DNA from: an uncultured Bacteroidota bacterium
GTDB taxonomy: Bacteria > Bacteroidota > Bacteroidia > NS11-12g > UBA9320
Reading direction: 5' to 3'
Assembly: GCA_937124965.1 (NCBI GenBank)
Contig: CAKZLB010000036.1
Coordinates: forward strand, 273,678 to 337,677
DNA length: 64,000 nt
Shown here: in pieces, positions 1-8,828 of the stretch
Layout: each line of letters begins with the position of its first letter
How positions within the stretch are numbered: position 1 is the first letter of the stretch
Notes under the pieces: model-generated
The model's input: only the letters and a program-made list of their open reading frames with translations
Told to the model about the DNA's origin: nothing
Database searches by the model: none
Program-made: the position numbers and the translations under genes

Positions 1-169
1 CTACTTCAACCATGTCGTTGTCAAGAATTGCGTCAGAAAGTTCGTACGTTTCTTCAATGGTAAGATGCCGGATACTTTCTATTGTTTGCTCTCTGTCCCA
101 TGGACACTGCTCTCGCAATTCGTCCATTATCGTCAATAAACGTTGAAATGCTTCAAGTCTTTTATCCAT
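1..169 (-). CDS. mazG: MazG nucleoside triphosphate pyrophosphohydrolase, N-terminal fragment (cut by window edge)
   Basis: The minus-strand frame starts with ATG at 169 and stays open to the left edge, so about 56 codons are visible. The translation contains CPWDREQT followed by HLTIEETYELSDAI. This is the typical start of MazG: the CPWD-x-EQT block and the metal-binding EE-x-x-E helix. MazG hydrolyses (d)NTPs to monophosphates and pyrophosphate. Its start codon overlaps the stop of the LytTR regulator (TAATG), so the two are probably co-transcribed and translationally coupled. The remainder of the protein lies outside the window. The family call is firm despite truncation. Confidence 0.88.
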   Translation of the reverse strand, partial: MDKRLEAFQRLLTIMDELREQCPWDREQTIESIRHLTIEETYELSDAILDNDMVEV

Positions 170-879
170 TACAAAATGTTATTGGATTTCATTAAATCCA
201 TGAATTTGTCTTTAAAGTTTTTGCCAATTGGTAGGCGTTTCCCCCCTACTCCAACTTCACTTGTATTGTAAGATTCTATATGCTTTAAACCAACAATAAA
301 CGATCTATGAATTCTACAGAATTTATCGGCTGGTAATTTGTTCTCCATCTTTTTCATGGTTTGAAGTGTTACGATGCGCTTTTCTGGTATGTAAATCTTT
401 ACATAATCAGCAAAGGCTTCAACATATAAAATATCATCATAACTAATTTTAATTAGCTTTTGATTCGCCTTAACGAATATGAATTCGTCTTCAAGTTCTG
501 TGTTGTCAACTTCGTTACCATTCTTCAAATTGTAGTACTCTTTCGCCTTAACAATCGCTTTGTCAAATCGGTCTTTTGATATTGGCTTTAGGAGGTAGTC
601 AATAGCATCAAGTTCAAACCCTTCTACTGCAAATTCTGCATATGCGGTTGTAAAAACAATCAATGGTGGATTTTCTAAAGACCTAACGAATTCTATTCCA
701 GTAACTTCGGGCATTTGGATGTCCAGAAATACCAAATCAACATCTTTTGACTTTAATACCTCTGCAGCCTGTATGGCATTCGAACAGGTACCTACTAATT
801 CAAAATCCTTATAAGAACTGAGGTGGCTCTTTATAACATCGATAGCCAATGGCTCGTCATCTACGATTAAACATTTCAT
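169..879 (-). CDS. LytTR-family response regulator
   Basis: 236 residues. The N-terminal receiver domain (about 1-120) has the acidic pair DD at 8-9, the phospho-acceptor Asp53 in FLDIQMPE, and the conserved Lys in LLKPISKDRF. The C-terminal LytTR DNA-binding domain (about 135-236) carries the typical YVEAFADYVKIY and FCRIHRSFIVGLKHIE signatures. It lies 12 bp downstream of a LytS/YehU-type sensor kinase, which is its obvious partner, and overlaps mazG by one base. The target genes cannot be told from the sequence. Function as a phosphorylation-controlled transcription factor is secure from domain order. Confidence 0.93.
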   Translation of the reverse strand: MKCLIVDDEPLAIDVIKSHLSSYKDFELVGTCSNAIQAAEVLKSKDVDLVFLDIQMPEVTGIEFVRSLENPPLIVFTTAYAEFAVEGFELDAIDYLLKPISKDRFDKAIVKAKEYYNLKNGNEVDNTELEDEFIFVKANQKLIKISYDDILYVEAFADYVKIYIPEKRIVTLQTMKKMENKLPADKFCRIHRSFIVGLKHIESYNTSEVGVGGKRLPIGKNFKDKFMDLMKSNNIL

Positions 880-891
880 ATGGTTCTACTT

Positions 892-1935
892 TTAAAATCT
901 TAAAATTAATTTAACAATATATTGCTCTCCATCATCCGTCATATGCAAAGTATGCTTATCTGGGTATAACAATGCTAGCCTTTTTTTTATATTTTCTAAT
1001 CCTATACCACCCGATTTTCCGTTTAATCGCTTCTCTTTTTCTTTAGGTTTAGAATTCCGAATACTAAAATTCAAGTGATCGTCAAAAATTTCCATATCAA
1101 TTTCGACATATCCACCATCTGCCTTCTGACTAATACCATGCTTAAAACTATTTTCTAAAAATGTAAGAAAAAGCATTGGTGCAATTTGCTTAGAACCTGG
1201 GTTTCCGTTTACATTAAATATAAATTTTAGTCTATCGCCATTCCTGATTTTTTCTAAGTCTAAATAGCTTCTTAAATAATTTATCTCTTTATCCAGCGCT
1301 ACCCACTTCTCACTTCCATCGTACAAAACATATCTTAATATCTCTGAAAGTTTAAGCACCAACTCTGGTGCTTTATCAGACTTCTGAAGCGTTAAGGCAT
1401 ATAAACTATTCAAACTATTAAAGAGGAAATGAGGGTTGATTTGCATTTTTAAATACTTCAACTCTGTTTCCATATTTATACGTTCCAAGTTTTCAGTGAC
1501 ACGCTCACGCTCGTACCATTGGCGCACCATCTTTAGAGACATGGTAATTCCCAATGTAAACGAGATACTTGCAAAACCACCAGCAAAAAATTGTAATGTC
1601 CAAATATCAAGAGCAACATGATTGGTCATAATACTTGCAGAATTAAGGGCTAAAGCCCAAATTAATGAAGCAAGTGAAATTGATAAGATTAAGCTGATTA
1701 CATATGATAAGTAAAGTTTCTGTTTGAACAATTTGTTGAACAGGAAGTACATATTAAAGTACACAACTAGGCCTTGAACAGAAACAGTTACGAAGGCATT
1801 TGCGAAAGCAGACCCAGGACTTAGTTTTTCGTTATAAAAAAAATACCAGAAAGAAAAGAATGAAATCCAAAAAGCGAAATGATGTAGCTTGTAACGAGTG
1901 AAGCGACTATAACTCTCCGAATTGGCTAATGACAT
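892..1935 (-). CDS. LytS/YehU-type membrane sensor histidine kinase
   Basis: 347 residues. Four hydrophobic segments occupy about residues 18-130, with no recognisable extracellular sensor domain. They are followed by a coiled linker and the His_kinase (PF06580-type) block QINPHFLFNSLNSL, with the phospho-accepting His at 169. The C-terminal HATPase part has the N-box FLENSFKHG and the GGIGLENIKKRL loop. This architecture pairs with LytTR regulators, and the regulator gene lies 12 bp downstream. The ATG at 1935 is 9 bp after the stop of a small membrane-protein gene, so three or four genes probably form one operon. Confidence 0.92.
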   Translation of the reverse strand: MSLANSESYSRFTRYKLHHFAFWISFFSFWYFFYNEKLSPGSAFANAFVTVSVQGLVVYFNMYFLFNKLFKQKLYLSYVISLILSISLASLIWALALNSASIMTNHVALDIWTLQFFAGGFASISFTLGITMSLKMVRQWYERERVTENLERINMETELKYLKMQINPHFLFNSLNSLYALTLQKSDKAPELVLKLSEILRYVLYDGSEKWVALDKEINYLRSYLDLEKIRNGDRLKFIFNVNGNPGSKQIAPMLFLTFLENSFKHGISQKADGGYVEIDMEIFDDHLNFSIRNSKPKEKEKRLNGKSGGIGLENIKKRLALLYPDKHTLHMTDDGEQYIVKLILRF

Positions 1936-1944
1936 ATTGGGTGA

Positions 1945-2172
1945 TTATCCCTGAGGCGTTATCCTTACAGCCTCTAATAGTGAGTATCCCCAACCTAATA
2001 CTTGCCAACCCGCTTCAATTACTTGCTCTTTATTTGGATTTTGGACGTTAGAAATAGTTTGGTGACTAAGCTTATTATACGCAACTCCGAATACAAAAAG
2101 ATTGGCTAATAATAATAAACCAATAATTAAAATTGAGCTTCTTTTTTTTGTGGTAAGTATTAAGCGTTTCAT
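1945..2172 (-). CDS. Small single-pass membrane protein, unknown
   Basis: 75 codons from the ATG at 2172; a TTG two codons upstream is the only alternative. A basic N-terminus (MKRLILTTKKRSS) is followed by one hydrophobic segment (about residues 14-33) and a short polar tail. I do not recognise a family. It sits immediately upstream of the LytS-type kinase (9 bp gap, same strand), so it is probably the first gene of that operon. It could be a leader or accessory membrane peptide for the kinase; this is inference from position only. Confidence 0.55.
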   Translation of the reverse strand: MKRLILTTKKRSSILIIGLLLLANLFVFGVAYNKLSHQTISNVQNPNKEQVIEAGWQVLGWGYSLLEAVRITPQG

Positions 2173-2424
2173 AGGCAAATAAGTTTAAGACACTTCTATT
2201 AAATCAACATCCGTGCCTTTTTATTTGTTTTACGAAGGTAAACGAAAAAAGTTACACAAATACTTTTATAGATAAGCGTAATTATCTCTTAGACCAACAA
2301 AGCCGCATAAAGTTGCTTGATCCTGAAAAAAAAATCAGTTGGCAGCTTCATGTAAAAATGTCAGTATTCAACGAAAAACCTAATGATATGATTACCTCTA
2401 TAATGTGTTTAACGTTTCAAACAT

Positions 2425-2432
2425 TAAATTTG
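2425..2432 (+). promoter_or_regulatory. Bacteroidota -7 box (TAAATTTG) for the small Cys-rich membrane protein
   Basis: TAAATTTG fits the TAnnTTTG -7 consensus of Bacteroidota primary sigma factor promoters and lies 18 bases before the ATG at 2451. No good -33 TTG is visible at the usual distance. Its position supports the ATG at 2451 rather than the longer upstream frame. Confidence 0.45.
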
Positions 2433-2450
2433 CAAACTTGTTTTAAAGAT

Positions 2451-2651
2451 ATGACTCAATTCATTTTAATTGTCGGAATCCTTATTATTGCTTTGTTAGG
2501 AATGGGTGTACGCATGCTGCTTGTCAAAAATGGAGAAATGCGCGCAGGGTGTGCTGGTAAAAATCCAATGTTACAAGAAGAAGGGGTTGCTTGTGGAATG
2601 TGTGGAGCAAAACCGGGCGAGGTGTGTAAATCTGACGAGTCGGAAAAATAG
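2451..2651 (+). CDS. Small membrane protein with Cys-rich cytoplasmic tail
   Basis: 66 residues from ATG 2451. The frame is open upstream to 2313, but the -7-like box at 2425 and the hydrophobic N-terminus favour this start. One membrane segment (residues about 3-21, FILIVGILIIALLGMGV) is followed by a short tail containing GCAGKNPML and CGMCGAKPGEVC, with four cysteines in total. Small proteins of this type, with a tail of the form RGGCA...CxxCG, are widespread in Bacteroidota. I recall no assigned function. The CxxC pair could bind metal or be redox active (inference). Confidence 0.72.
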   Translation: MTQFILIVGILIIALLGMGVRMLLVKNGEMRAGCAGKNPMLQEEGVACGMCGAKPGEVCKSDESEK

Positions 2652-2687
2652 GCCAAACACCTTACTAAGGCTTCAATTCACACTGTT

Positions 2688-3935
2688 TTAGGCGTTTTCC
2701 TCATAAACTTGAACAAGCTCGATAAGCGTATTTAACGCTGCTTCCATATCTTGAACACTTACGTATTCTTGTTTGCTATGAATTCCCATTTCACCAGTAA
2801 ATATATTTGGGCAGGGTAAATTCATAAACGACAACCGTGAACCATCGGTTCCCCCTCTAACTAAATCTTGTTTTGGCACTACCCCAGCTCGTTTCATTGC
2901 TGTAACAGCGTTGGCCTCTATATGTGGAAATTGATCTAAAATCTCACGCATATTTCTGTATTGCTCTTTGACTTCTGTTTCAAATCGAGCACCTGGAAAA
3001 CAATCTACGGCTTCTTGGGCTAATTGAATTACCATATTTTGATGCTCCTCCAATTTTGCCGTATCAAAATCTCGAATAATAAAACTGCAACGCGAAACTT
3101 CAAGCTCACCTTCAATATTCATTGGGTGAACAAAACCTTGATCTCCAGAAGTACTCTCAGGACTCATTTTGTCTGACGGTAATAAAGTTATAAAATGGGC
3201 TAAAACTTTCATAGAATTAACCATTTTACCTTTAGCATATCCAGGATGAGCACTAACTCCATGAAACGTAACAGTCATTGAATTTGCAGAAAACGTATCA
3301 CCTTCCAATGAGCCTCGAACTCCTCCGTCCAACGTATATCCTACATCTGCGTTTAAACGCTTGATGTCTAATTTGTCTACTCCACGTCCTACCTCTTCGT
3401 CTGGTGTAAACAAAATTCGAATATCTCCATGAACTACATCGTCTCGCTGCAACAATTGATTGGCAAGTTCCATAATGATTGCCACTCCAGCTTTATCATC
3501 AGCACCAAGAAGCGTTGTGCCAGATGCAGTAATTATATCATCACCAATACGTTCCAATAAATATGGATGGTTCTTAGTAGTAATAACTTGATTCTCATCG
3601 TCAGGCAACACGATATCTTGTCCTTGATAGTTTTCGTGGCAAATTGGTTTCACTCCTTTACCGCTGCAATCAGGCGCCGTATCTACATGAGAACAGAAAC
3701 AAACGGTTTCAACACCTTCTTTGTCTGTGTTTCCTGGAATTGTTGCGAATACATATCCATTTTCATCCAAAATAGCATCATCAATTCCAATCTCCCGTAA
3801 CTCTTCGACTAGCAACATGCTCAAATCAAGTTGTTTCGAAGTTGAAGGAAACTCGTTTGAGTATGGATCGCTCTGTGTATCTATTTGAACGTATCGCATG
3901 AAACGTTCAGCTATATTATTTTGGATTGTATTCAT
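2688..3935 (-). CDS. pepT: Peptidase T (aminotripeptidase)
   Basis: 415 residues, the usual length for PepT of the M20B family. It removes the N-terminal residue from tripeptides in the cytoplasm using two zinc ions. Visible signatures are CFCSHVDTAPD (first metal His and Asp), LLGADDKAG (bridging Asp), FTPDEEVGRG (general base Glu and metal Glu) and YTLDGGVRGSLE. The internal dimerisation (lid) domain occupies about 205-320. It is transcribed away from the ELWxxDGT gene and converges with the small membrane protein gene, with 36 bp between the stops. Probably a stand-alone gene. Confidence 0.96.
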   Translation of the reverse strand: MNTIQNNIAERFMRYVQIDTQSDPYSNEFPSTSKQLDLSMLLVEELREIGIDDAILDENGYVFATIPGNTDKEGVETVCFCSHVDTAPDCSGKGVKPICHENYQGQDIVLPDDENQVITTKNHPYLLERIGDDIITASGTTLLGADDKAGVAIIMELANQLLQRDDVVHGDIRILFTPDEEVGRGVDKLDIKRLNADVGYTLDGGVRGSLEGDTFSANSMTVTFHGVSAHPGYAKGKMVNSMKVLAHFITLLPSDKMSPESTSGDQGFVHPMNIEGELEVSRCSFIIRDFDTAKLEEHQNMVIQLAQEAVDCFPGARFETEVKEQYRNMREILDQFPHIEANAVTAMKRAGVVPKQDLVRGGTDGSRLSFMNLPCPNIFTGEMGIHSKQEYVSVQDMEAALNTLIELVQVYEENA

Positions 3936-4170
3936 CGTAAATTTTGCCGCAAGTTAAAAGGATAGATGAAATTTCTCAAGCCATTCGTTGGAATCTACTC
4001 GATGTAATTTTTGCAATTACTAAATTTTGAAATATCATGTGTGAAATGCATATCAGGAATCATTCAAAAACAAGCACTTATCCAAAGTCATCACGTTGTT
4101 AGTCGAGCAATGCTTTTATGACAAGTTAAAGATAAATAGAAGATTATCTTCGTGGTTAAACACATAAATT
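3936..4170. promoter_or_regulatory. Divergent intergenic region between pepT and the ELWxxDGT gene
   Basis: 235 bp without a convincing ORF. It should hold the promoters of both flanking genes. A short inverted repeat, GTAATT (4004-4009) and AATTAC (4015-4020), is visible. A near-match to the -7 box, TATCTTCG, lies at 4145-4152, 18 bases before the ATG at 4171. Neither promoter is a full consensus match. Confidence 0.35.
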
Positions 4171-7100
4171 ATGATAAAGAAAATTACGCTTGTCATCCTA
4201 AGTAGTATCTTGTTTACGGCTGCATTCAGCCAATCATACAATCCAACACTGATTAAAGACATGATGGATGAGAACCGTTCTGGAGATGTGGTAATTCATT
4301 ATCTAAAAGGAGACTTGCTTTATGTTTCAAGTTTGAATTCTGATAATAGACACGAGTTGTACGTAATTAACCTAAAAGACTCAACTATAAATTCTTTAGA
4401 TATAAATAATAGTAAAGACAACTATAGTCATACTAACACAACCTTTTTTGAGTACAAGTCTTCTACATATTTCTTATCAAAAAAGTTTTCGAGCACGCTT
4501 TGGAAAACAGACGGTAGTTTAAAAAATACCACCGAAATCGTTTCAGGAGCTATTTCAAAAGTTTTAGCTACTTCAAAAGCTATATTTCTTGAAGTAACGA
4601 CAGACTCGACTGGAAGAGAATTATATGCTTCGGATGGAACTAAGGGAGATTTACGATTGGTAAAAGACGTTTACAAAGGGACTAAAACCTCTTCCATAGA
4701 TAAGATGACCGCACATAATGATTTGCTTTATTTCGTAGCTGACGATTCAACACATGGACGTGAACTATGGAAATCTGATGGCACAACTGCAGGAACTGTG
4801 TTGGTTAAGGATTTTTATACTGGTGTTGGGGCCTCTGTCATTAACAGTTTGATATCATTTAACGCTGAACTTTATTTCACTGCTCGTGATATTAATGATA
4901 ACAATAGATCCTATGTATTCCATACCAATGGTTCTGATACAAATTTTGTAAAGCTCATTGATACACAAGGAGATTCATTTTATACCTTGAACAATGCAGT
5001 TGTTTGGGATACTGTCTTGTATTTTGGTGGAAATCAAGCAGGTAAAGGAACAGAACTGTGCAGAACCAATGGAACAACGTCTGGAACGTATATGATAACT
5101 GATTTGGATCAAGGTACCTATTCTTCTGACCCCGAACAAATTACATATATGAACGGGTTGGTATATTTTGTTGCCAATGTAGACAAAGGCAAAGAGCTCT
5201 ATTATACTGACGGAACAGCTTCTGGCACCAGACTTACACAAGACCTCTACCCTATTCAAACCGATGCTTTGATTACACATCTTACAGCCGGAGATTCAGT
5301 GTTATATTTCTCGGCCCATAGCTCCAACAATTACCGTGATTTTGAGTTGTACTCAAGACGTCATGGTTCATTTATTAGAAAAGTTAAAGACATTTACCCA
5401 GGTTCAACTGCTAGCAGTCCTAGTGATTTTTTTATGTATAATGACAAACTCATTTTCACTGCGTTAGATGATGAAATTGGTAGAGAAATATGGATTTCAG
5501 ACGGATCTTCAAGTGGTACAAATGTTTTATGGGATGTTATGAATGCAACGCCAGACAATGTGATTGCTTCAATCGCGTCCACTCCTAAAGGTGTATTTTT
5601 TAACGCAAGTAACAAGGATACAGCGGATGAACTATGGTCGTATGATGTGTCTACAAACACAATAACAAACATTATCGATTATAACGGAACAACTCGTGGT
5701 CAGCCTCGTGAACTAATGTCGACGGAGAATGGCGTGTATTATTCAATTCTTCCAGGCTCGTTTGATATGGAAATCAACTATTATGATTTCAAGACGAAAG
5801 AAATAACAGAAATACTTGACAATGGTAAGAAAAATTATGTTGGAAGTTTTAGAAGAACTAATGGCAAGTTTTTTTATACGCTGCGACAAACACTGTATAA
5901 CAACATATGGGTTTATGACGAAAAAGCTAAGTCAACTCGTGTTGTTACCTCAAGCATTCAGCCAAATGGATTCGGAGCTTCTGCTGCCAATTTAACAGTT
6001 GTAGGAGATAGAGTGTATTTCACTGCTGATAATTATACAGAAGGAATAGAGCTTTATTATACGGATGGCTCCACGAGTACACTTGTCAAAGACATATATA
6101 ACGACTATTACGATTCAAGACCGTCTTTTTTATGCTCTTTCAAAGACAGTTTTATCGTATTCTCGGCAACAACACCAAAAACTGGTAGAGAGCTTTATAT
6201 CTCAGACGGTAGTTCTTCAGGTACGGAATTAATTGAAATTGTATCTGGAAGTGGTTCTAGCAACCCTTCAAATATGACGGAAGGAAATGGCGTTATTTTC
6301 TTTACAGCAGATGACGGCACTAATGGCGCAGAGTTATGGTCGACTGATGGAACATCAGCAGGAACAAAAATGATAAAAGATTTGGTATCTGGAAGTACTT
6401 CAGGCAACCCTCAAAATTTTGAATACCACGATGATCTTGGGTTATTGTTTTTTACTACTTCTGACTCTAATAGTGTTGAAACGCTGTGGTCGTCAGACGG
6501 GACATCGGCAGGAACAAAAAGTATCTATACGTTTACTGACACTAGCTTTACTACGAGTTACTCAATGGAATATGCAAAGTCGTCTGACAAATTATTCTTC
6601 ACAGCAAGAACGGATACAACAGGTGTCGAATTGTGGTCGACTGACGGTAAAACAGTCTCTATTGTTTCTGATATAATTCAAGGTTCTGTTGGCTCTGATC
6701 CTCAAACATTAACTATGTCAAATGGATATTTATATTTTACTGTGAAGGATGATTTTCATGGAAGAGAATTATGGTACATGAACGCATCTTGTTTGACTGG
6801 ATATTTGACGGTAGAATCGTCGCTATGCGAAGGTGGTAGCGTTAACCCATCAGTGTCTATTGTTAGTTTATTCGATACTAAATCAGTTACCTACAATTGG
6901 TATATTGATGACAGTCTTAAATCAACATCTGCTGATTACAAACCAAGCTTTGATTCTTCCGGGTCTTATGATTTAAAACTCGTTTTAGAAAATTCTGAAG
7001 GATGTAATAGCACTAATGAACATACAATAACAGTATATGGGTACCCAAAGGCCGATTTTACAATCAGCCAAGATTCTCAGTGCTTCAAAAATCATAGCAT

Positions 7101-7806
7101 CGTATTTACAAATACTACCATTGGTGACGAATTGACGTATGTTTGGAGTTTTGGTGATAATACGACTTTATCAACAACCAATCCCTCAAAAAAATATTCT
7201 AAAGCAGGCTCGTACAATGTTGAACTTATTGCAACAACAAACGGCGCATGCTCCGATACATCAAGCCAAAAGGTAGTAGTGCTAGCGGAACCTGTTACAT
7301 CGGCTATTAATGGTCCGAATACTAGCGACAACGATAAAGAAACGTTTACTGCAAACGCGAGTACTCAAAACAGCAATACGTTTGAATGGGCAGTTACAAA
7401 TGGAACTATAGTTTCAGGTCAAGGCACAAAGTCAATTGTGGTTAAATGGAATACTAGACCTACTACTGGAATAATAAAGTTAACAGAAACCAGCCCAGAA
7501 GGTTGTGTTGGAAACCAAGTGAGTAAAACGTGTAAAGTGAATAGAAATGCTGGCATATCATCATTTGAAAACGCAGGTATTACTATTTACCCAAACCCTT
7601 CAAATGGAGCGTTTACAATTCAATTGGACGATGCTTCTCAATTTAATCAATTGAAAGTTATCTCTACTCTTGGAAAAGTAATTTATACATCAGACAAATT
7701 GCTTTCAGAAAACATAATTGCGCTTAACTTAACTGATGGTATTTACTTTTTAGAACTTACAGGTGAAACTGTTAGTATTTCAAAAAGGATTGTAATAACT
7801 AAATAG
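4171..7806 (+). CDS. Giant secreted ELWxxDGT-repeat protein with PKD domain and T9SS sorting domain
   Basis: 1211 residues. A signal peptide (about 1-20, ending AAFSQS) is followed by roughly 14 repeats of about 45-70 residues. Each is built round GRELWxSDGTxxGT and a YFxAxD strand, the ELWxxDGT repeat, likely forming beta-propeller-like blades (about 100-870). Two Ig/PKD-like modules follow (about 873-1040; WSFGDNTT is the PKD core) and then another beta-sandwich (about 1045-1120). The C-terminus (about 1128-1211) is a type A T9SS sorting domain with IYPNPSNGAF and final KRIVITK. It is probably exported through the T9SS encoded at 30-36 kb and anchored to or released from the cell surface. 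Ligand unknown. Confidence 0.9.
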   Translation: MIKKITLVILSSILFTAAFSQSYNPTLIKDMMDENRSGDVVIHYLKGDLLYVSSLNSDNRHELYVINLKDSTINSLDINNSKDNYSHTNTTFFEYKSSTYFLSKKFSSTLWKTDGSLKNTTEIVSGAISKVLATSKAIFLEVTTDSTGRELYASDGTKGDLRLVKDVYKGTKTSSIDKMTAHNDLLYFVADDSTHGRELWKSDGTTAGTVLVKDFYTGVGASVINSLISFNAELYFTARDINDNNRSYVFHTNGSDTNFVKLIDTQGDSFYTLNNAVVWDTVLYFGGNQAGKGTELCRTNGTTSGTYMITDLDQGTYSSDPEQITYMNGLVYFVANVDKGKELYYTDGTASGTRLTQDLYPIQTDALITHLTAGDSVLYFSAHSSNNYRDFELYSRRHGSFIRKVKDIYPGSTASSPSDFFMYNDKLIFTALDDEIGREIWISDGSSSGTNVLWDVMNATPDNVIASIASTPKGVFFNASNKDTADELWSYDVSTNTITNIIDYNGTTRGQPRELMSTENGVYYSILPGSFDMEINYYDFKTKEITEILDNGKKNYVGSFRRTNGKFFYTLRQTLYNNIWVYDEKAKSTRVVTSSIQPNGFGASAANLTVVGDRVYFTADNYTEGIELYYTDGSTSTLVKDIYNDYYDSRPSFLCSFKDSFIVFSATTPKTGRELYISDGSSSGTELIEIVSGSGSSNPSNMTEGNGVIFFTADDGTNGAELWSTDGTSAGTKMIKDLVSGSTSGNPQNFEYHDDLGLLFFTTSDSNSVETLWSSDGTSAGTKSIYTFTDTSFTTSYSMEYAKSSDKLFFTARTDTTGVELWSTDGKTVSIVSDIIQGSVGSDPQTLTMSNGYLYFTVKDDFHGRELWYMNASCLTGYLTVESSLCEGGSVNPSVSIVSLFDTKSVTYNWYIDDSLKSTSADYKPSFDSSGSYDLKLVLENSEGCNSTNEHTITVYGYPKADFTISQDSQCFKNHSIVFTNTTIGDELTYVWSFGDNTTLSTTNPSKKYSKAGSYNVELIATTNGACSDTSSQKVVVLAEPVTSAINGPNTSDNDKETFTANASTQNSNTFEWAVTNGTIVSGQGTKSIVVKWNTRPTTGIIKLTETSPEGCVGNQVSKTCKVNRNAGISSFENAGITIYPNPSNGAFTIQLDDASQFNQLKVISTLGKVIYTSDKLLSENIIALNLTDGIYFLELTGETVSISKRIVITK

Positions 7807-7810
7807 TTTA

Positions 7811-8824
7811 TTACTTAACGTGCTTTCCTTTTAGTTGACCGTTTTCTTCATAGATAAAGAAAGCGGTCAAAGAGGAATCAGCTTCAATTAATTTGGTGGA
7901 CTCTTTTAACCCTAAAACCATACAAGCCGTTGCGTAAGCATCAGCAATTGCACAATCAACATGCATTATGGTGGCACTTTTTAAGTCAGAAATAACCGGA
8001 ACTCCTGTTCTTGGATCTAAGGTGTGTCCGATTATAGTATCGTTTACAACATAGAAGTTCTGATAGTTTCCACTTGTAGCCATTGATTTGTCTGATAAGG
8101 AAATGACTTCAAAAAAATTCGTTTGGTTCTCACCCGCTTCAGGTCTATTTATACCAATATTCCACGGCTCGCCTTTGATATTTTTCCCTCGACAATTAAC
8201 CTCTCCTCCTACTTCGACCATATGGTTTTCATAGCCCTTTTCTCTGAGCATATGAGACAATAAATCAACAAAATACCCCTTCGCTATAGCATTAAAGTTA
8301 TAGCTTTTAAATCGATCCTTAATTAAGTTTCCACTAGCATCGAATTTTATATCTTCAAATCCCTTAAACGCTTTCGCAATTTGAATCGAAGAAGTATCCA
8401 TCATCCGTTTTTGCTTTTTGAATGCATCATACAATTTAAATAATTGTGCTGCACTCGGGTCGAACGCCCCATTAGTGGTTACAACAATTGGTTTTGATTT
8501 CTCCACCATAACCTCAAAGTGTTCAAAACCGGGTTTTAAATCATCTTTATTGATTTGCTTGTTGCCGTTAAATTGCGAAATAAATGAGTTCGGGTCGTAT
8601 GTGGAAAGACCATAATTAAATGCTACCAATAGTGAATCTACTGAATCCTCAAGTCCTACAAATGGTTGTCCGATATATGTTATGTGGTATGTTGTTCCCA
8701 ACGCATTCCCAGCTACCTTATTTGCTTGTATTTGCTTGTTTGGTGTAGAACAGTTTGCAAAAAAAACAATAAAAAAAAGGCAGAATAATCTGCCTTTTTT
8801 GTTATTTAATATATTTAAAATCAT
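7811..8824 (-). CDS. apbE: FAD:protein FMN transferase (ApbE lipoprotein)
   Basis: 337 residues from ATG 8824. The frame continues upstream into nqrF, but ATG 8824 lies 4 bp after the nqrF stop, with GGAGG 7 bases before it, and starts a lipoprotein signal (basic KKGR, hydrophobic stretch, lipobox FFANC). ApbE transfers FMN from FAD to Thr in SGAT-type motifs. The ApbE/RnfF fold is visible as AIAKGYFVDLL, VGGEVNCRGK, MATSGNYQNFY and HTLDPRTG (metal site). As last gene of the nqr operon it should flavinylate NqrB and NqrC. A perfect terminator-like hairpin lies inside its signal-peptide codons (8771-8800). Confidence 0.95.
   Translation of the reverse strand: MILNILNNKKGRLFCLFFIVFFANCSTPNKQIQANKVAGNALGTTYHITYIGQPFVGLEDSVDSLLVAFNYGLSTYDPNSFISQFNGNKQINKDDLKPGFEHFEVMVEKSKPIVVTTNGAFDPSAAQLFKLYDAFKKQKRMMDTSSIQIAKAFKGFEDIKFDASGNLIKDRFKSYNFNAIAKGYFVDLLSHMLREKGYENHMVEVGGEVNCRGKNIKGEPWNIGINRPEAGENQTNFFEVISLSDKSMATSGNYQNFYVVNDTIIGHTLDPRTGVPVISDLKSATIMHVDCAIADAYATACMVLGLKESTKLIEADSSLTAFFIYEENGQLKGKHVK
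8771..8800 (-). terminator. Intracistronic terminator-like hairpin at nqrF-apbE junction
   Basis: Twelve-base perfect stem (8773-8784 pairs with 8789-8800; core GGCAGA/TCTGCC with A/T flanks), ATAA loop, followed on the minus strand by an unbroken T8 (8778 down to 8771). It has every feature of an intrinsic terminator, yet it lies within codons 9-18 of apbE (KKGRLFCLFF). It probably reduces transcription of apbE relative to nqrA-F. That role is inference. Confidence 0.7.
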
Positions 8825-8828
8825 ATGA

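Noticed and set aside
2313..2450. N-terminal extension of the small Cys-rich membrane protein
   Set aside because: The -7-like box at 2425 lies inside it and the segment has no conserved look; the membrane helix begins right after ATG 2451.
4975..5280. Antisense ORF inside the ELWxxDGT gene (and similar shadows inside other long genes)
   Set aside because: The long open antisense frames follow from codon bias of the real gene; no start context, promoter or recognisable product.
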